Assembly: GCA_019637955.1 (NCBI GenBank)
Contig: JAHBUS010000005.1
Span: 62,001-126,000 of the forward strand
DNA from: Pseudobdellovibrionaceae bacterium
GTDB lineage: Bacteria > Bdellovibrionota > Bdellovibrionia > Bdellovibrionales > Bdellovibrionaceae
Direction of reading: 5' to 3'
DNA: 64,000 bases
The notes under the pieces are model-generated. The model was given only the letters and a program-made list of their open reading frames with translations, did not search any database and had not been told where the DNA came from. This document shows positions 26,247 through 35,267 of the stretch, in pieces (position 1 is the stretch's first letter; every line of letters begins with the position of its first letter). The position numbers and the translations under genes are program-made.

Positions 26247-27149
26247 ATGTCAAAAGTAAAGAAGGCGATCATCCCCGCTGCCGGTCTTGGAACACGCTTC
26301 CTTCCGGCCACGAAAACCGTCCCCAAAGAGATGCTGACCATCGTCGATGCGCCGATCATTTTTTACGTCGTCGAGGAGGCCATTCAGGCCGGTATCGAAG
26401 ACATCGTTCTCATCCAAGGCCGCGGCAAAACGGCGATCGAGGACTTTTTCGACACCTCTTACGAGCTTGAAGACAAACTCGGCAAAGATGGAAAAACCCA
26501 TTTGCTCGAGCGTCTGGTTAAAATTCGCGAAATGGCCAACATCATCAGCGTCCGCCAAAAACAACCTCTGGGTCTGGGGCACGCGGTTCTCTGCGGGCAA
26601 AAGGTCGTGGGTCATGAACCCTTCGCCGTCCTCTTGGGCGACGAAATCATGGTTCAAAAGCAAGCGGAGGCCAACACGATCGGCCGCCTCAAATCCATTT
26701 TTGAAGACACCAAAAGCTCGACGGTCGCCGTGATGGAGGTCGCTCCCAGCGAGGTTTCGAAATACGGGATCGCCGACGTTGAAAAAGAGGCCCGCGGGTA
26801 TTTTCGCGTGAAGGGCTTCGTCGAAAAACCCAAACCCGAAGCGGCTCCCAGCCGTTGGGCATTGCCGGGCCGTTATGTTTTCGGTCCCGAAATTTTCGAT
26901 GAGCTGCAAAATGCCAAACCCGGCGTTCTGGGCGAAATCCAATTGACCGATTCGATGAACTCCCTTGCCAAAAAGAGCCCCGTTTTCGCATCGCAATTTT
27001 CGTCCGACCGTTTCGATGCGGGCGATAAGCTGGGTTATCTCAAAGCCAACATCGAGCTGGGCCTCGATCACCCCGAAATCGGCGCCGATCTCAAAAAGTA
27101 CCTTCTTCAAGAGCTCATGCCCCATTTGCAAAAAGGAACTTCACGATGA
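26247..27149 (+). CDS. galU: UTP-glucose-1-phosphate uridylyltransferase
   Basis: Makes UDP-glucose from glucose-1-phosphate and UTP, a precursor of surface polysaccharides. 300 residues, typical of bacterial GalU. The N terminus KAIIPAAGLGTRFLPATKTVPKEML is the family hallmark; QPLGLGHAVLCG and GFVEKPKP follow, as do the nucleotide- and sugar-binding regions VLLGDE and GEIQLTDSM. ATG at 26247 is chosen over GTG six bases upstream; the ribosome site is weak in either case. The stop overlaps the next gene by 4 bp. Confidence 0.96.
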   Translation: MSKVKKAIIPAAGLGTRFLPATKTVPKEMLTIVDAPIIFYVVEEAIQAGIEDIVLIQGRGKTAIEDFFDTSYELEDKLGKDGKTHLLERLVKIREMANIISVRQKQPLGLGHAVLCGQKVVGHEPFAVLLGDEIMVQKQAEANTIGRLKSIFEDTKSSTVAVMEVAPSEVSKYGIADVEKEARGYFRVKGFVEKPKPEAAPSRWALPGRYVFGPEIFDELQNAKPGVLGEIQLTDSMNSLAKKSPVFASQFSSDRFDAGDKLGYLKANIELGLDHPEIGADLKKYLLQELMPHLQKGTSR

Positions 27150-27991
27150 AATTTCTCTCGCTGGCTCTGCCGTTGATCTTCGCCTCCCTCAACGTTTCGG
27201 CGGCCGTTTTGCCTTCGCGCTACATCGTCCAAGAGTTGACCAAAAACTCGGGCTCGGGAGTTTATCAAATCGAACAAGACGTCTTATTTCCGACGGCGGG
27301 TGAGCCTCTCGTTTTGCGCGAAACATGGTGGGTCGATGACGAGAACACCATGCGTTTGCAAGTCACCGGACTGCGCGAACTCAAAGATCAGTTCAAACTC
27401 CAGTACGTTTACCAAGGTGGGCTTCGCTACGGTCTGGGGGCCGGCGGCCGCATGCAGAAAAAAGTCGCCGAAGATTTCATCGAAAAGTACTTCCATTACC
27501 GGAGCTACGATCACCTGATCAGCGATCTTGTGCAAATGAAGCTGCTCCCGACATCGGCGCTGTCAAAAAAAGCGGTTCGCAATCTCAAAGAAGTCGAATT
27601 CAAACCCGAACCTTTGGTTCGCATGGGGCGCACGGGCGGTTCGATCTCGTTCGTGTTCGGTCAGCCCGCACCCGTTGAGGGTGAAGGAACGCCCGGATTT
27701 TGGATCGAACAAGACACCTTCGCGCTCAAAAAATTTCGCCTCCCCTCGCGCGTCGAGGTTTTGGCCGAAAAGCAAAGCCCCTCACCGCGTGGGCTCTTAT
27801 TCCCCCGCGCGCGCACGGTTCGCTGGGGCAACAACGCCGTTCAAATTCAAACATTCAGCGTCACCGCGAAGTCGGGCATCAAAGCCGATTTCTTCGCTTC
27901 CAACACGCTGGACACCGTCAACAAAATGGAGGGGATTCAAAATCCCGCTCTCAAATCTCTGGTTGAGGAATTCTATTTGAGGTTCCGCTGA
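27146..27991 (+). CDS. Secreted protein of unknown function between galU and priA
   Basis: 281 residues with a short signal peptide (FLSLALPLIFASLNVSAAVLP, cleavage about 19). The mature protein is rich in beta-type alternation (FKLQYVYQGGLRYGLGAGGR, PARTVRWGNNAVQIQTFSV) and has no Cys in the mature part, transmembrane segment or recognised motif. It overlaps galU by 4 bp and its stop shares bases with the priA start (TGATG), so it is the middle member of a tightly coupled operon. Periplasmic or outer-membrane location is inferred from the signal. Confidence 0.72.
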   Translation: MKFLSLALPLIFASLNVSAAVLPSRYIVQELTKNSGSGVYQIEQDVLFPTAGEPLVLRETWWVDDENTMRLQVTGLRELKDQFKLQYVYQGGLRYGLGAGGRMQKKVAEDFIEKYFHYRSYDHLISDLVQMKLLPTSALSKKAVRNLKEVEFKPEPLVRMGRTGGSISFVFGQPAPVEGEGTPGFWIEQDTFALKKFRLPSRVEVLAEKQSPSPRGLLFPRARTVRWGNNAVQIQTFSVTAKSGIKADFFASNTLDTVNKMEGIQNPALKSLVEEFYLRFR

Positions 27992-30012
27992 TGCCCAACG
28001 CCTTCTGGCAGGTCGCGGTCGAGGCTCCGATTCGCGAGCCGCTCACCTACTCCGCCCCTGCCGAACTGGCGCCCGCCCTCGCGGCCGGCCTGCGCGTCGA
28101 TGTTCCGCTCGGAAAACGCAAGGTGAAAGGCGTTTTGCTCGGGCCCGGCGAAAAACCCGAGGGCTTTGAGACCAAACCCATCGCCGCGATTGATGACGAG
28201 TACGCCGCGCTTCCGCCCAAGCATCTCGAATGGATGAATTGGGTTTCGCAGTACTACATTCACCCCATCGGACAAGTCACCACGCTCGCGTACCCGCCGC
28301 TCAAGCGCGCCGAAAAAGAGCGAAAGTCCAAACGCCCGCCCGTCGTGCCCGCGTTTGTCGATCATGCGCCCCACACGTTGACCGAAGAACAAGAAAAGGT
28401 TGTCGCCGACATTCTCGGCAAACCGGGATTTCAGCCGCACCTGCTTTTTGGCGTGACCGGCTCCGGAAAAACCGAAGTTTATTTGCAGCTCTTCGAAAAA
28501 GTTCTCGCCGCCGGAAAAACCGGTCTCTTCCTGGTGCCCGAAATTTCGCTGACCCCGCAGATGGTCCATCGTTTTTCGGCGCGCTTTCCGGATCAAATCG
28601 CGGTCTTGCATTCAGGACTCACGGACCGTGAACGTACCAACCAGTGGTGGGACATCGTCGAGGGCCGCAAAAAAATTCTGCTGGGAGCACGGTCGGCTTT
28701 GTTCTGTCCCATTCGAAATCTCGGCATGATCGTCGTCGATGAGGAGCATGAGCCCAGCTTCAAACAGGACGAAAAATTAAAATATCATGGCCGCGACTCG
28801 GCGGTGATGCTCGCCAAAATTTCGGACTGCCCGGTGATTTTGGGATCGGCGACTCCGAGCCTCGAAACATGGGCCCACGCCCGTAGTGGACGCTACACCT
28901 TGCACCGCCTCACCAAACGCGTGCAGAACCGCTCGCTCCCCGAGATTCAAGTCGTGGATCTTCGCGAAGATGAAGAAAAGCGCGAAGAAAAATTGCCGTC
29001 TTGGCTTTCACAAGCCCTCTACGAAAAACTTGTCTCGACCTACGAAGCCGGAAAACAGTCGGCGCTCTTTTTAAACCGCCGGGGACTGGCCCCCATCGTT
29101 TTGTGCGAATCTTGCGGCTTCGTGCACGAGTGCCCGAACTGCGACATCTCACTCACGCTTCACCACCACTCGCACCTGATTTGCCATTACTGCGACTATC
29201 ACGAAAACTACAAAGAGAGCTGCCCGAGCTGCAAAGAGGGCGAGATGAAGCCCGTGGGTCTTGGCACCGAGCAGGTGGAGTCGGACATTGCCCGACTTTT
29301 TCCCGAAGCGCGCGTGGCCCGCGCGGACCGCGATGAGATTCAAACGAGAACCGATCTTGAGGATCTCATCACGCAAATGGAGTCGGGCGAGATCGACTTT
29401 CTCGTGGGAACGCAGATGATCGCCAAGGGTCTGGATTTTCCCAAGCTCCAAACCGTGGGTCTCGTTCTGGCCGACATTGGATTCAATATCCCCGACTTCC
29501 GCTCGCCCGAGCGCAGCTTTCAATTGATGACGCAAGTGAGCGGCCGTGCGGGACGTCACGTGAAGCCCGGCGAGAGCCCCGGCCAAGTCGTGATTCAAAC
29601 TTACAATCCCGATCACCCCAGCTTGGTTGCGGCTTGCAAACACGATTATGAAAATTTCGCCGCGCAAGAACTGGCCATCCGCGAAGAGCTGCTCTACCCC
29701 CCATTTGGGAGGTTGGCGGGCCTGCGCATCCAAGGCCCTCAGCTCGATCGTCTCAATGAGGCCTGCTCTTTGGTCGCAGGACGCGCGGCCTCTTTGGTCA
29801 GTCTTCACGAAAACTATGCCGCGATTGAGGTCCTGGGTCCGAGCGAAGCCCCGCTCGCGCGACTTCGCAATCAGTACCGATTTCAGATGCTGTTGAAAGC
29901 CAAAGACCCGCGTTGGTTGAACAAATTCTGCTATCAGCTCTTGAGCGACGAATCCTGGATCCCGGCCGGAGTCAAAATCAGTATCGATGTTGACCCGCTT
30001 CACCTTCTCTAG
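27991..30012 (+). CDS. priA: Primosomal protein N' (PriA helicase)
   Basis: Replication-restart helicase that recognises stalled forks and loads the primosome. 673 residues, somewhat shorter than E. coli PriA (732). The N-terminal 3'-end binding domain starts FWQVAVEAPIREPLTYSAP; the helicase core shows Walker A GVTGSGKTEVY (about 155), the DEEH box VVDEEHEPSFKQD and GSATPSLE. The zinc-binding insertion is complete: CESCGFVHECPNC and CHYCDYHENYKESCPSC provide eight Cys. QVSGRAGR is motif VI. ATG at 27991 overlaps the previous stop. Confidence 0.97.
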   Translation: MPNAFWQVAVEAPIREPLTYSAPAELAPALAAGLRVDVPLGKRKVKGVLLGPGEKPEGFETKPIAAIDDEYAALPPKHLEWMNWVSQYYIHPIGQVTTLAYPPLKRAEKERKSKRPPVVPAFVDHAPHTLTEEQEKVVADILGKPGFQPHLLFGVTGSGKTEVYLQLFEKVLAAGKTGLFLVPEISLTPQMVHRFSARFPDQIAVLHSGLTDRERTNQWWDIVEGRKKILLGARSALFCPIRNLGMIVVDEEHEPSFKQDEKLKYHGRDSAVMLAKISDCPVILGSATPSLETWAHARSGRYTLHRLTKRVQNRSLPEIQVVDLREDEEKREEKLPSWLSQALYEKLVSTYEAGKQSALFLNRRGLAPIVLCESCGFVHECPNCDISLTLHHHSHLICHYCDYHENYKESCPSCKEGEMKPVGLGTEQVESDIARLFPEARVARADRDEIQTRTDLEDLITQMESGEIDFLVGTQMIAKGLDFPKLQTVGLVLADIGFNIPDFRSPERSFQLMTQVSGRAGRHVKPGESPGQVVIQTYNPDHPSLVAACKHDYENFAAQELAIREELLYPPFGRLAGLRIQGPQLDRLNEACSLVAGRAASLVSLHENYAAIEVLGPSEAPLARLRNQYRFQMLLKAKDPRWLNKFCYQLLSDESWIPAGVKISIDVDPLHLL

Positions 30013-30026
30013 CCAAAATAGACCTC

Positions 30027-30869
30027 ATGTCCACCGAAGTCTCTTGTCCGCGTTGTGGCAACGCCACCAGCGCCCTTCAAACGATCGATCCGGCTCTGCA
30101 GGCCAAGCTGTCCGAAAACGGACAAGAGGGCGTGCCGCCGCAGGTCTGCGCGAATTGCTTCGCACAGCTGGCAGGCTCGGTGGCGCGCGGATCGGTTTTG
30201 CTCGCACGCGAAAAGGCCCGTGAGCAGCGCAAGTTGATGCTTTGGAAGAGCCGCGTGGGTCTGATCAAGAAGGCACGGAGCCTCATGGGCGAGAAAGCCT
30301 TTTCTGAAGCCGCCGTCGCTTACGAAAAATACCTGCGCGTTCTCGAAGTGGTCTTTGACGCCAAACCCGGCGAGCTCTCACCCGAGCAATTCAAGGAGTC
30401 CGCGCGCACGCAAGAACTGACCGTCGTCGCCTCTGTGTATTGGGATCTCTTGCGTATTTACGATACCAGCGAGAAGTATGGTGATCGCATGCAAGCCGCT
30501 TCGAGCAAGCTTGCTCAGTTTTTGCGATTCACGCCGATCTACCCCGATATCATGCGCAAAGCCGAAGCTTTTTCAAAAACGTGCAAGAACAAGCCCGTGA
30601 TGAAATCATTCATGAAAGCGGCCTCCGAAAAAAAAGGCGGATGCTTCATCGCGACGAGCGCCTTCAATTCACCGCGCGCTCCCGAAGTGGCGACTTTGCA
30701 GCAGTGGCGCGATGAACGCCTGAGCTTGTCGTTGCCCGGTCAGGCCTTTATTTGGACTTATTATCGAGTGTCTCCTCCGATTGCCCGGTTTCTCGACAAG
30801 AATCCCGCCTTGAAACCCTTGGTGCGCAAGAGTTTGCGCTTGTTCATTGATCGCGCCCTCCGTCATTGA
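30027..30869 (+). CDS. Zinc-ribbon and CFIATS-domain protein of unknown function
   Basis: 280 residues. Residues 7-46 hold a CxxC...CxxC zinc-ribbon (CPRCG and CANCF). A helical middle follows (about 60-195, TPR-like in character, KAFSEAAVAYEKYLRVLEV). The C-terminal 75 residues begin GGCFIATSAFNSPRAPEVAT and include RVSPPIARFLDKNPALKPLV; this CFIATA-type module recurs at the C terminus of many unrelated proteins in delta-proteobacteria-like genomes, with unknown role. No signal peptide or membrane segment strong enough to call. It follows priA by 14 bp and is probably in the same operon. Confidence 0.7.
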   Translation: MSTEVSCPRCGNATSALQTIDPALQAKLSENGQEGVPPQVCANCFAQLAGSVARGSVLLAREKAREQRKLMLWKSRVGLIKKARSLMGEKAFSEAAVAYEKYLRVLEVVFDAKPGELSPEQFKESARTQELTVVASVYWDLLRIYDTSEKYGDRMQAASSKLAQFLRFTPIYPDIMRKAEAFSKTCKNKPVMKSFMKAASEKKGGCFIATSAFNSPRAPEVATLQQWRDERLSLSLPGQAFIWTYYRVSPPIARFLDKNPALKPLVRKSLRLFIDRALRH

Positions 30870-30914
30870 GCTTTGACCTTGAAATCGTCTGCGGCCTTGC
30901 CGAAGATTTTGACC

Positions 30915-32078
30915 ATGAGCACATCCTCCAAGAAAAACGCCGTTTCTGATTATGTCATCGTAGGTGCCGGACTTTCGGGCCTTCTCGTCGCCCGTTCTTT
31001 GGCGAAAGAGGGCGCGAGCGTCACCCTGCTTGAAGCCGCCGAAGCGGCAGGCGGACTGAACCGTCCCGTGATGACCAAAGCCGGCGAGCAAGAAAACGGC
31101 CTGCGCTTTTTGCCCGACACCGAGCAAAACCGCCGCAGCTTGGAATTCGTGTCTCATTTGATCGGCGAAGAGGTCGCGTTTCAAGCCGTTCAGCACGACC
31201 CCGTGACGTATGAAGCGGGTGGTTTGCGCTCTTTCGTGGGGTTTGGCGACCAAGCCCCCGAGTTTTACGACGAACTTTCGTACTTTCTCGGCAATAAAGA
31301 ACTGATGCTCGCGCGGCCGATCTCCTACTGGACGCAAAAACTTTTCGAAGGCCTTGAGGTTGATTTTGCTCCTCGTAGCTACGTCACCAAATTTCAATAC
31401 AACGAGGGCAAAATCCACTCGATGTTGGTGAACGGACAAAAAACTGTTCAGGCCTTGAACGTGATTTACGCGGCTCCCGTGAAGTCGCTGAAGATCCTGC
31501 TCCCCGAAGAGGGGCTCACGTCGCGCGCACGACAAAAATTTTCGAAAGCCAAGTTCTCGACGGCGCTCGGTCTTGATTTGATTCACGCCAAGCCCATGGC
31601 CGAAACCCAGGCGATTCACATGCTCAACGGCACCACTCAAGACGACATCGGTCCTTGCGTGGGACGCTTCCAAGCGCCGGTTGAAGTCGAAGGAAAAAAC
31701 CTTCAGGTTTCGCAGTGGCTCAGCTTCATCGGCGACGAAGATGCCGAGGACACCGAGCAGATCGGCGCCGCTCTTAAAAAAATTAAACGTCAGATTAAAC
31801 GCGCCTACCCCGAAGCCCTCGAGGGCCTGGTCTCCGAGCGCGTTCTCGCGGTGCCTTCTTTCGCGGGCCATGGCGATCTCAAGTTGACCGGCCACCAAAC
31901 GCTTCCGCAAGCCAACAACTTTTGGGTCGCGTCAGGTGCCGTGCATCCGCTCAAGAACTTGGCGGGCACTTTGGCGCAAGCTCAACTTGTCACCAGCGCC
32001 TTGGGCGTGAACCCCCTCGGCACGGAGCTCGCGATCGAGAACGCCAGCCACGACGATCACGAAGACGCCGAGATTTAA
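30915..32078 (+). CDS. FAD-dependent amine-oxidase/desaturase-type oxidoreductase
   Basis: 387 residues. The dinucleotide-binding motif DYVIVGAGLSGLLVARSLA at residues 12-30 with LLEA/GGL after the second strand (TLLEAAEAAGGLNRP) places it among flavin amine oxidases, protoporphyrinogen-oxidase-like and phytoene-desaturase-like enzymes. ATG at 30915 begins just before the motif. The C terminus has NFWVASGAVHPLKNLAGTLA, the second FAD-contact segment of these enzymes. The substrate cannot be told. The stop TAA overlaps the convergent acetyltransferase stop by 4 bp. Confidence 0.75.
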   Translation: MSTSSKKNAVSDYVIVGAGLSGLLVARSLAKEGASVTLLEAAEAAGGLNRPVMTKAGEQENGLRFLPDTEQNRRSLEFVSHLIGEEVAFQAVQHDPVTYEAGGLRSFVGFGDQAPEFYDELSYFLGNKELMLARPISYWTQKLFEGLEVDFAPRSYVTKFQYNEGKIHSMLVNGQKTVQALNVIYAAPVKSLKILLPEEGLTSRARQKFSKAKFSTALGLDLIHAKPMAETQAIHMLNGTTQDDIGPCVGRFQAPVEVEGKNLQVSQWLSFIGDEDAEDTEQIGAALKKIKRQIKRAYPEALEGLVSERVLAVPSFAGHGDLKLTGHQTLPQANNFWVASGAVHPLKNLAGTLAQAQLVTSALGVNPLGTELAIENASHDDHEDAEI

Positions 32079-32623
32079 ACGGTTTTCTCGAGGATGACGA
32101 ACTCGAGGTCGGGGACCTTCGGGATGCCGAAGCGATCATCGCCATAAGGAAACGGCAGGCGTTTTTCGGTTTGCTGGTAACCGCGACGCTCATACCAGCG
32201 AATCAATTCGGTGCGTTTGGTGATGACGGTCATCTCGATCAGCGGCAGACGCCAGACCTCACGCACCCATTCTTCACTTTGATCCAAGAGCCGCCGTCCC
32301 CAACCCGAATTCTGCAAGTCGGGCCGGACCGTGAGCATGCCCAAGTACGCACGCCCCTCTTTGCGCTGAAGGTAAACGCAGGCCTCAATCACCCCGTCTC
32401 TGAGACCCAAAAGCACCACACCTTGGGGGTGCTCGATCATTTCAAGAACTTTGGCCGCATCGGTGCGCTGACCGCCTAAAAGATCGGCTTCCGTGGTCCA
32501 ACCGGCGCGGCTCCCCTCTCCGCGGTAAGCTGAGTTCACCAATGCCACGAGGGCCTCGGCATCCGGGGGCAGGGCTTTTCGGGTTCTAAAAGGGGGCGGC
32601 GCGACGATTGTCATCAGATCCAT
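32075..32623 (-). CDS. GNAT-family N-acetyltransferase
   Basis: About 182 residues from ATG 32623 (a GTG at 32647 is an alternative; neither has a strong ribosome site). The acetyl-CoA binding core LGMLTVRPDLQNSGWGRRLLDQSE is typical of GNAT motif A (Q-x-x-G-x-G type), with the following helix and WYERRGYQQTEKR near the end as motif B. Cytoplasmic; substrate unknown. The preceding Arg-rich N terminus (FRTRKALPPDAEALVALVNS) is the usual GNAT start. Tail-to-tail overlap of 4 bp with the FAD enzyme. Confidence 0.85.
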   Translation of the reverse strand: MDLMTIVAPPPFRTRKALPPDAEALVALVNSAYRGEGSRAGWTTEADLLGGQRTDAAKVLEMIEHPQGVVLLGLRDGVIEACVYLQRKEGRAYLGMLTVRPDLQNSGWGRRLLDQSEEWVREVWRLPLIEMTVITKRTELIRWYERRGYQQTEKRLPFPYGDDRFGIPKVPDLEFVILEKTV

Positions 32624-32717
32624 GGACCTAACATATCGAAGCGTCACCTCGCTTTAAAATTGATTCGATCAATAATGACCATTGCCGCAGGCCTGAGCCG
32701 GGGGTAAAAGCCTGGGC

Positions 32718-33107
32718 ATGGGAAAATCGATCGTCGCGCTCATGCTGGTGGGAACTCTCTTAATGATTGGCTCGCTGGTGTACGTTTACACCCACCGCGA
32801 GGACCTCAAAACCAGCGTCCTGGGTGAAATGACCACCGAGTTCCAGGCCCGCCAAGACCAACTCTTGGCCTCCATGCCGCCTGATTTGGCGATTAACCCC
32901 TCGGAACCGTGGAACTTTTCGTTCGTTGGCGATGAGCTCCACATTGCCGCCCCCTCTTTGATTCAGAAAACCGGCGCGGCGCCGTCGACCGAGCAGTTCG
33001 AAGCCGCCCGCACCCAACTGACCGCCTCCATCCATGGCTGGCTCACCAAAAAACCGGGTGATGACAAGCGCTTCCCCGTTCGGATCCGCTTCAAGAATGA
33101 GCCCTAA
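32718..33107 (+). CDS. Small single-pass membrane protein, unknown
   Basis: 129 residues. Residues 5-25 form one membrane segment (IVALMLVGTLLMIGSLVYVY) with the rest predicted outside. The soluble part is short and polar (EMTTEFQARQDQLLASMPPD, later WLTKKPGDDKRFPVRIRF). No family recognised. It lies between the acetyltransferase (divergent) and rpsB, with no strong ribosome site before ATG at 32718 (GGGGG about 14 bp upstream). Confidence 0.6.
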   Translation: MGKSIVALMLVGTLLMIGSLVYVYTHREDLKTSVLGEMTTEFQARQDQLLASMPPDLAINPSEPWNFSFVGDELHIAAPSLIQKTGAAPSTEQFEAARTQLTASIHGWLTKKPGDDKRFPVRIRFKNEP

Positions 33108-33227
33108 CGCGCAACATTAAATTCGACTCTCCCCGTCCCGTGTGTTACTCCAGATCAACTTAAATACGCACTCCGCGGATAACCACTGGTGCTGATTCTG
33201 TGAAATTAATCACCGAATCGGTTCTTT

Positions 33228-33254
33228 ACTTTGGATGAGCAAACATCCCAAAGT
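33228..33254 (+). other. Hairpin in the rpsB leader
   Basis: ACTTTGGATG / CATCCCAAAGT with a 6-base loop and one bulged base, located 40 bp before the rpsB start. Between hairpin and gene lie GGAGGAGG (33264 region) and the true ribosome site AAGGAG. The leader from 33108 to 33293 otherwise shows no recognisable riboswitch. Feedback by S2 on this leader is possible but unproven. Confidence 0.4.
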
Positions 33255-33293
33255 CCCTGTCCCGGAGGAGGCATAACCAGAAGGAGTAAGACC

Positions 33294-34238
33294 ATGGCAC
33301 AAGTGACCATGAAAGAGATGTTGGACGCTGGCGTCCATTTCGGCCACCAAACACAGCGCTGGAATCCCAAAATGAAGCCCTACGTGTACACAAACCGTGG
33401 CGGCATTCACATCATCGACCTGCAAAAGACGGTCGTTCGCGCCAACAAAGCTGCTGAGTTCGTAAAATCGGTTGCCGCTAACGGCGGTAAAATGATTTTC
33501 GTCGGCACCAAAAAGCAGGCTGTTGAGCCCGTGATGGAAGCCGCGCAAAAATGCGGTCAGTACTACGTCACCAAACGTTGGCTCGGCGGCATGCTCACCA
33601 ACTTCGAAACGATCAAAGCTTCGATCGACCGCCTCCGTAAAATCGACGGCATGCGCGAGTCGGGCGAGTTCGAATTCTTCACCAAAAAAGAGCGCTCGAA
33701 AATGGAGAAAGAATACCTCCGTTTGTCGGAGTACCTCAACGGGATCAAAGACCTCAAAGGCACGCCTTCGGTGATGTTCGTTGTCGATCTTCCCAAAGAA
33801 CACATCGCGGTTGCTGAAGCAAAACGCTTGGGCATTCCCGTTGTTGCCATCGCCGATACCAACTCGGATCCCGAGCTCATCGAGTACCCGATCCCCGGAA
33901 ACGACGATGCGATCCGCTCGATCAAATTGTTCGCTAACTTGGTGGCCGAGGCCTACATCGAAGGCGCGAAAGAGCACCAAGTGAAACTCCGCTCGCAAAC
34001 GGACAAAGGTTCGGATGTCGAGAAAGAGATGAAATCCGAGTCGGCAGCTCCCGAGCGCAAAGGCCGTGCTCCCGCACGTGGCGCGAAACCCCAAGAACAA
34101 GCGGCCGCTCCCAAAGCTGGCCCCGAAGTTGTTAAAGTTTCGAAAGCCCGCAAACTTGTTGCCGCTGGTATGGCCGAGAAAATCGAGATCGAAGCCGAAC
34201 TCGAAACTCCCAACCAAACCGAAGAAGAGAACAACTAA
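33294..34238 (+). CDS. rpsB: 30S ribosomal protein S2 with a C-terminal extension
   Basis: Component of the small ribosomal subunit. 314 residues against about 241 in E. coli. The N terminus [29 protein letters not shown], the [15 protein letters not shown] block and [28 protein letters not shown] are unmistakable S2 signatures. ATG at 33294 follows AAGGAG. After about residue 235 comes a 75-residue Lys/Ala/Pro/Glu-rich tail ([20 protein letters not shown]). It heads the translation/lipid cluster and is followed by tsf, as in most bacteria. Confidence 0.98.
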   Translation: MAQVTMKEMLDAGVHFGHQTQRWNPKMKPYVYTNRGGIHIIDLQKTVVRANKAAEFVKSVAANGGKMIFVGTKKQAVEPVMEAAQKCGQYYVTKRWLGGMLTNFETIKASIDRLRKIDGMRESGEFEFFTKKERSKMEKEYLRLSEYLNGIKDLKGTPSVMFVVDLPKEHIAVAEAKRLGIPVVAIADTNSDPELIEYPIPGNDDAIRSIKLFANLVAEAYIEGAKEHQVKLRSQTDKGSDVEKEMKSESAAPERKGRAPARGAKPQEQAAAPKAGPEVVKVSKARKLVAAGMAEKIEIEAELETPNQTEEENN

Positions 34239-34259
34239 TTCTCTCGGTTTTTCTGAAGT

Positions 34260-34284
34260 CCGGGCGGCCTAAAGGCCGCTCCGG
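34260..34284 (+). other. GC-rich hairpin between rpsB and tsf
   Basis: CCGGGCGGCC-TAAA-GGCCGCTCCGG: ten paired bases with one bulge, and no T run behind it. It could stabilise the rpsB mRNA end or lower readthrough into tsf rather than terminate fully. Confidence 0.5.
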
Positions 34285-34323
34285 CACATCTACGTCTTTG
34301 AAATTCTAAGTAAGGAGATCCAA

Positions 34324-35241
34324 ATGTCGATTTCAGCTACCATGGTCCGCGACCTGCGCGAAAAAACCAGCGCCGGCATGCTTGATTGCAAAAAAGCTCT
34401 CGAAGAAACAAAAGGCGATTTCGAAGCCGCCGTTGAATGGCTTCGTAAAAAAGGTCTGGCGTCGGCCGCGAAAAAATCGGACCGCTTGGCTTCTGAAGGC
34501 GTTGTCGTCGCTGCCGTCAAAGGCAACTCGGGCGCGCTTCTCGAAGTGAACTCGGAAACCGACTTCGTCGCGAAGAACGATATGTTCAAAGCCTTCGTCA
34601 AAGAAAGCGTTGAATCGATCGTGGGTTCTGCGACCGCTCCTGCGGACATCGCGGCTCTCTCGGACACTTCGCTCAAATCGGGCAAAGTGGGCGACCAGCT
34701 CAAAGAAATCATCGCGAAAATCGGTGAGAACATCGTCTTGCGCCGTTTCGAGCGTTATGACAGCAAAGGTTTGGTTCACACTTACATCCACGGCGATGGC
34801 AAAATCGGCGTGATGGTGGATGTTGAAACAACCAAACCCACGGCCGACGAAGTTCGCACGTTCGCGAACGACATCTGTCTGCACGTTGCGGCGATGAACC
34901 CCTTGGCTCTGCGCCAAGAAGAAGTTCCCGCTGACATCGTGGCCAAAGAGCGCGAGATCCTCAAAGGCAAAGCCATCGAACAAGGTAAAAAACCCGAGAT
35001 GCTCGACAAGATCCTCGAAGGTCAGATCCGTAAGTTCTTGGCGGAGTCTTGCTTACTCGAGCAAGCTTTCGTTAAAAATCCCGACCTCAAAGTCCGTGAG
35101 TACATGGCTGAGACCGGCAAAAAAGTGGGCGACACTTCGCTGAATATCAAACGCTTCTTGCGCTTTGAATTGGGTGAAGGCCTGCAAAAACGCTCGAACA
35201 ACTTCGCCGAAGAAGTGGCTGCTCAAGCCAAAGGTCACTAA
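34324..35241 (+). CDS. tsf: Translation elongation factor Ts
   Basis: Nucleotide-exchange factor for EF-Tu. 305 residues (E. coli 283). The N-terminal UBA-like segment VRDLREKTSAGMLDCKKAL and the catalytic core motif SETDFVAKND are present; KIGVMVDVE and DICLHVAAMNPLAL mark the core domains. A good AAGGAGATC site precedes ATG at 34324. It is 85 bp from rpsB and 26 bp from pyrH, consistent with one transcription unit. Confidence 0.98.
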   Translation: MSISATMVRDLREKTSAGMLDCKKALEETKGDFEAAVEWLRKKGLASAAKKSDRLASEGVVVAAVKGNSGALLEVNSETDFVAKNDMFKAFVKESVESIVGSATAPADIAALSDTSLKSGKVGDQLKEIIAKIGENIVLRRFERYDSKGLVHTYIHGDGKIGVMVDVETTKPTADEVRTFANDICLHVAAMNPLALRQEEVPADIVAKEREILKGKAIEQGKKPEMLDKILEGQIRKFLAESCLLEQAFVKNPDLKVREYMAETGKKVGDTSLNIKRFLRFELGEGLQKRSNNFAEEVAAQAKGH

Positions 35242-35267
35242 TTCAAAATTTGTAAGAGGAGCCGCAC

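Noticed and set aside
30669-31910. 413-codon minus-strand frame across the CFIATS protein and the FAD enzyme
   Set aside because: The plus strand has intact domain motifs in both genes. The antisense product has no recognisable motif.
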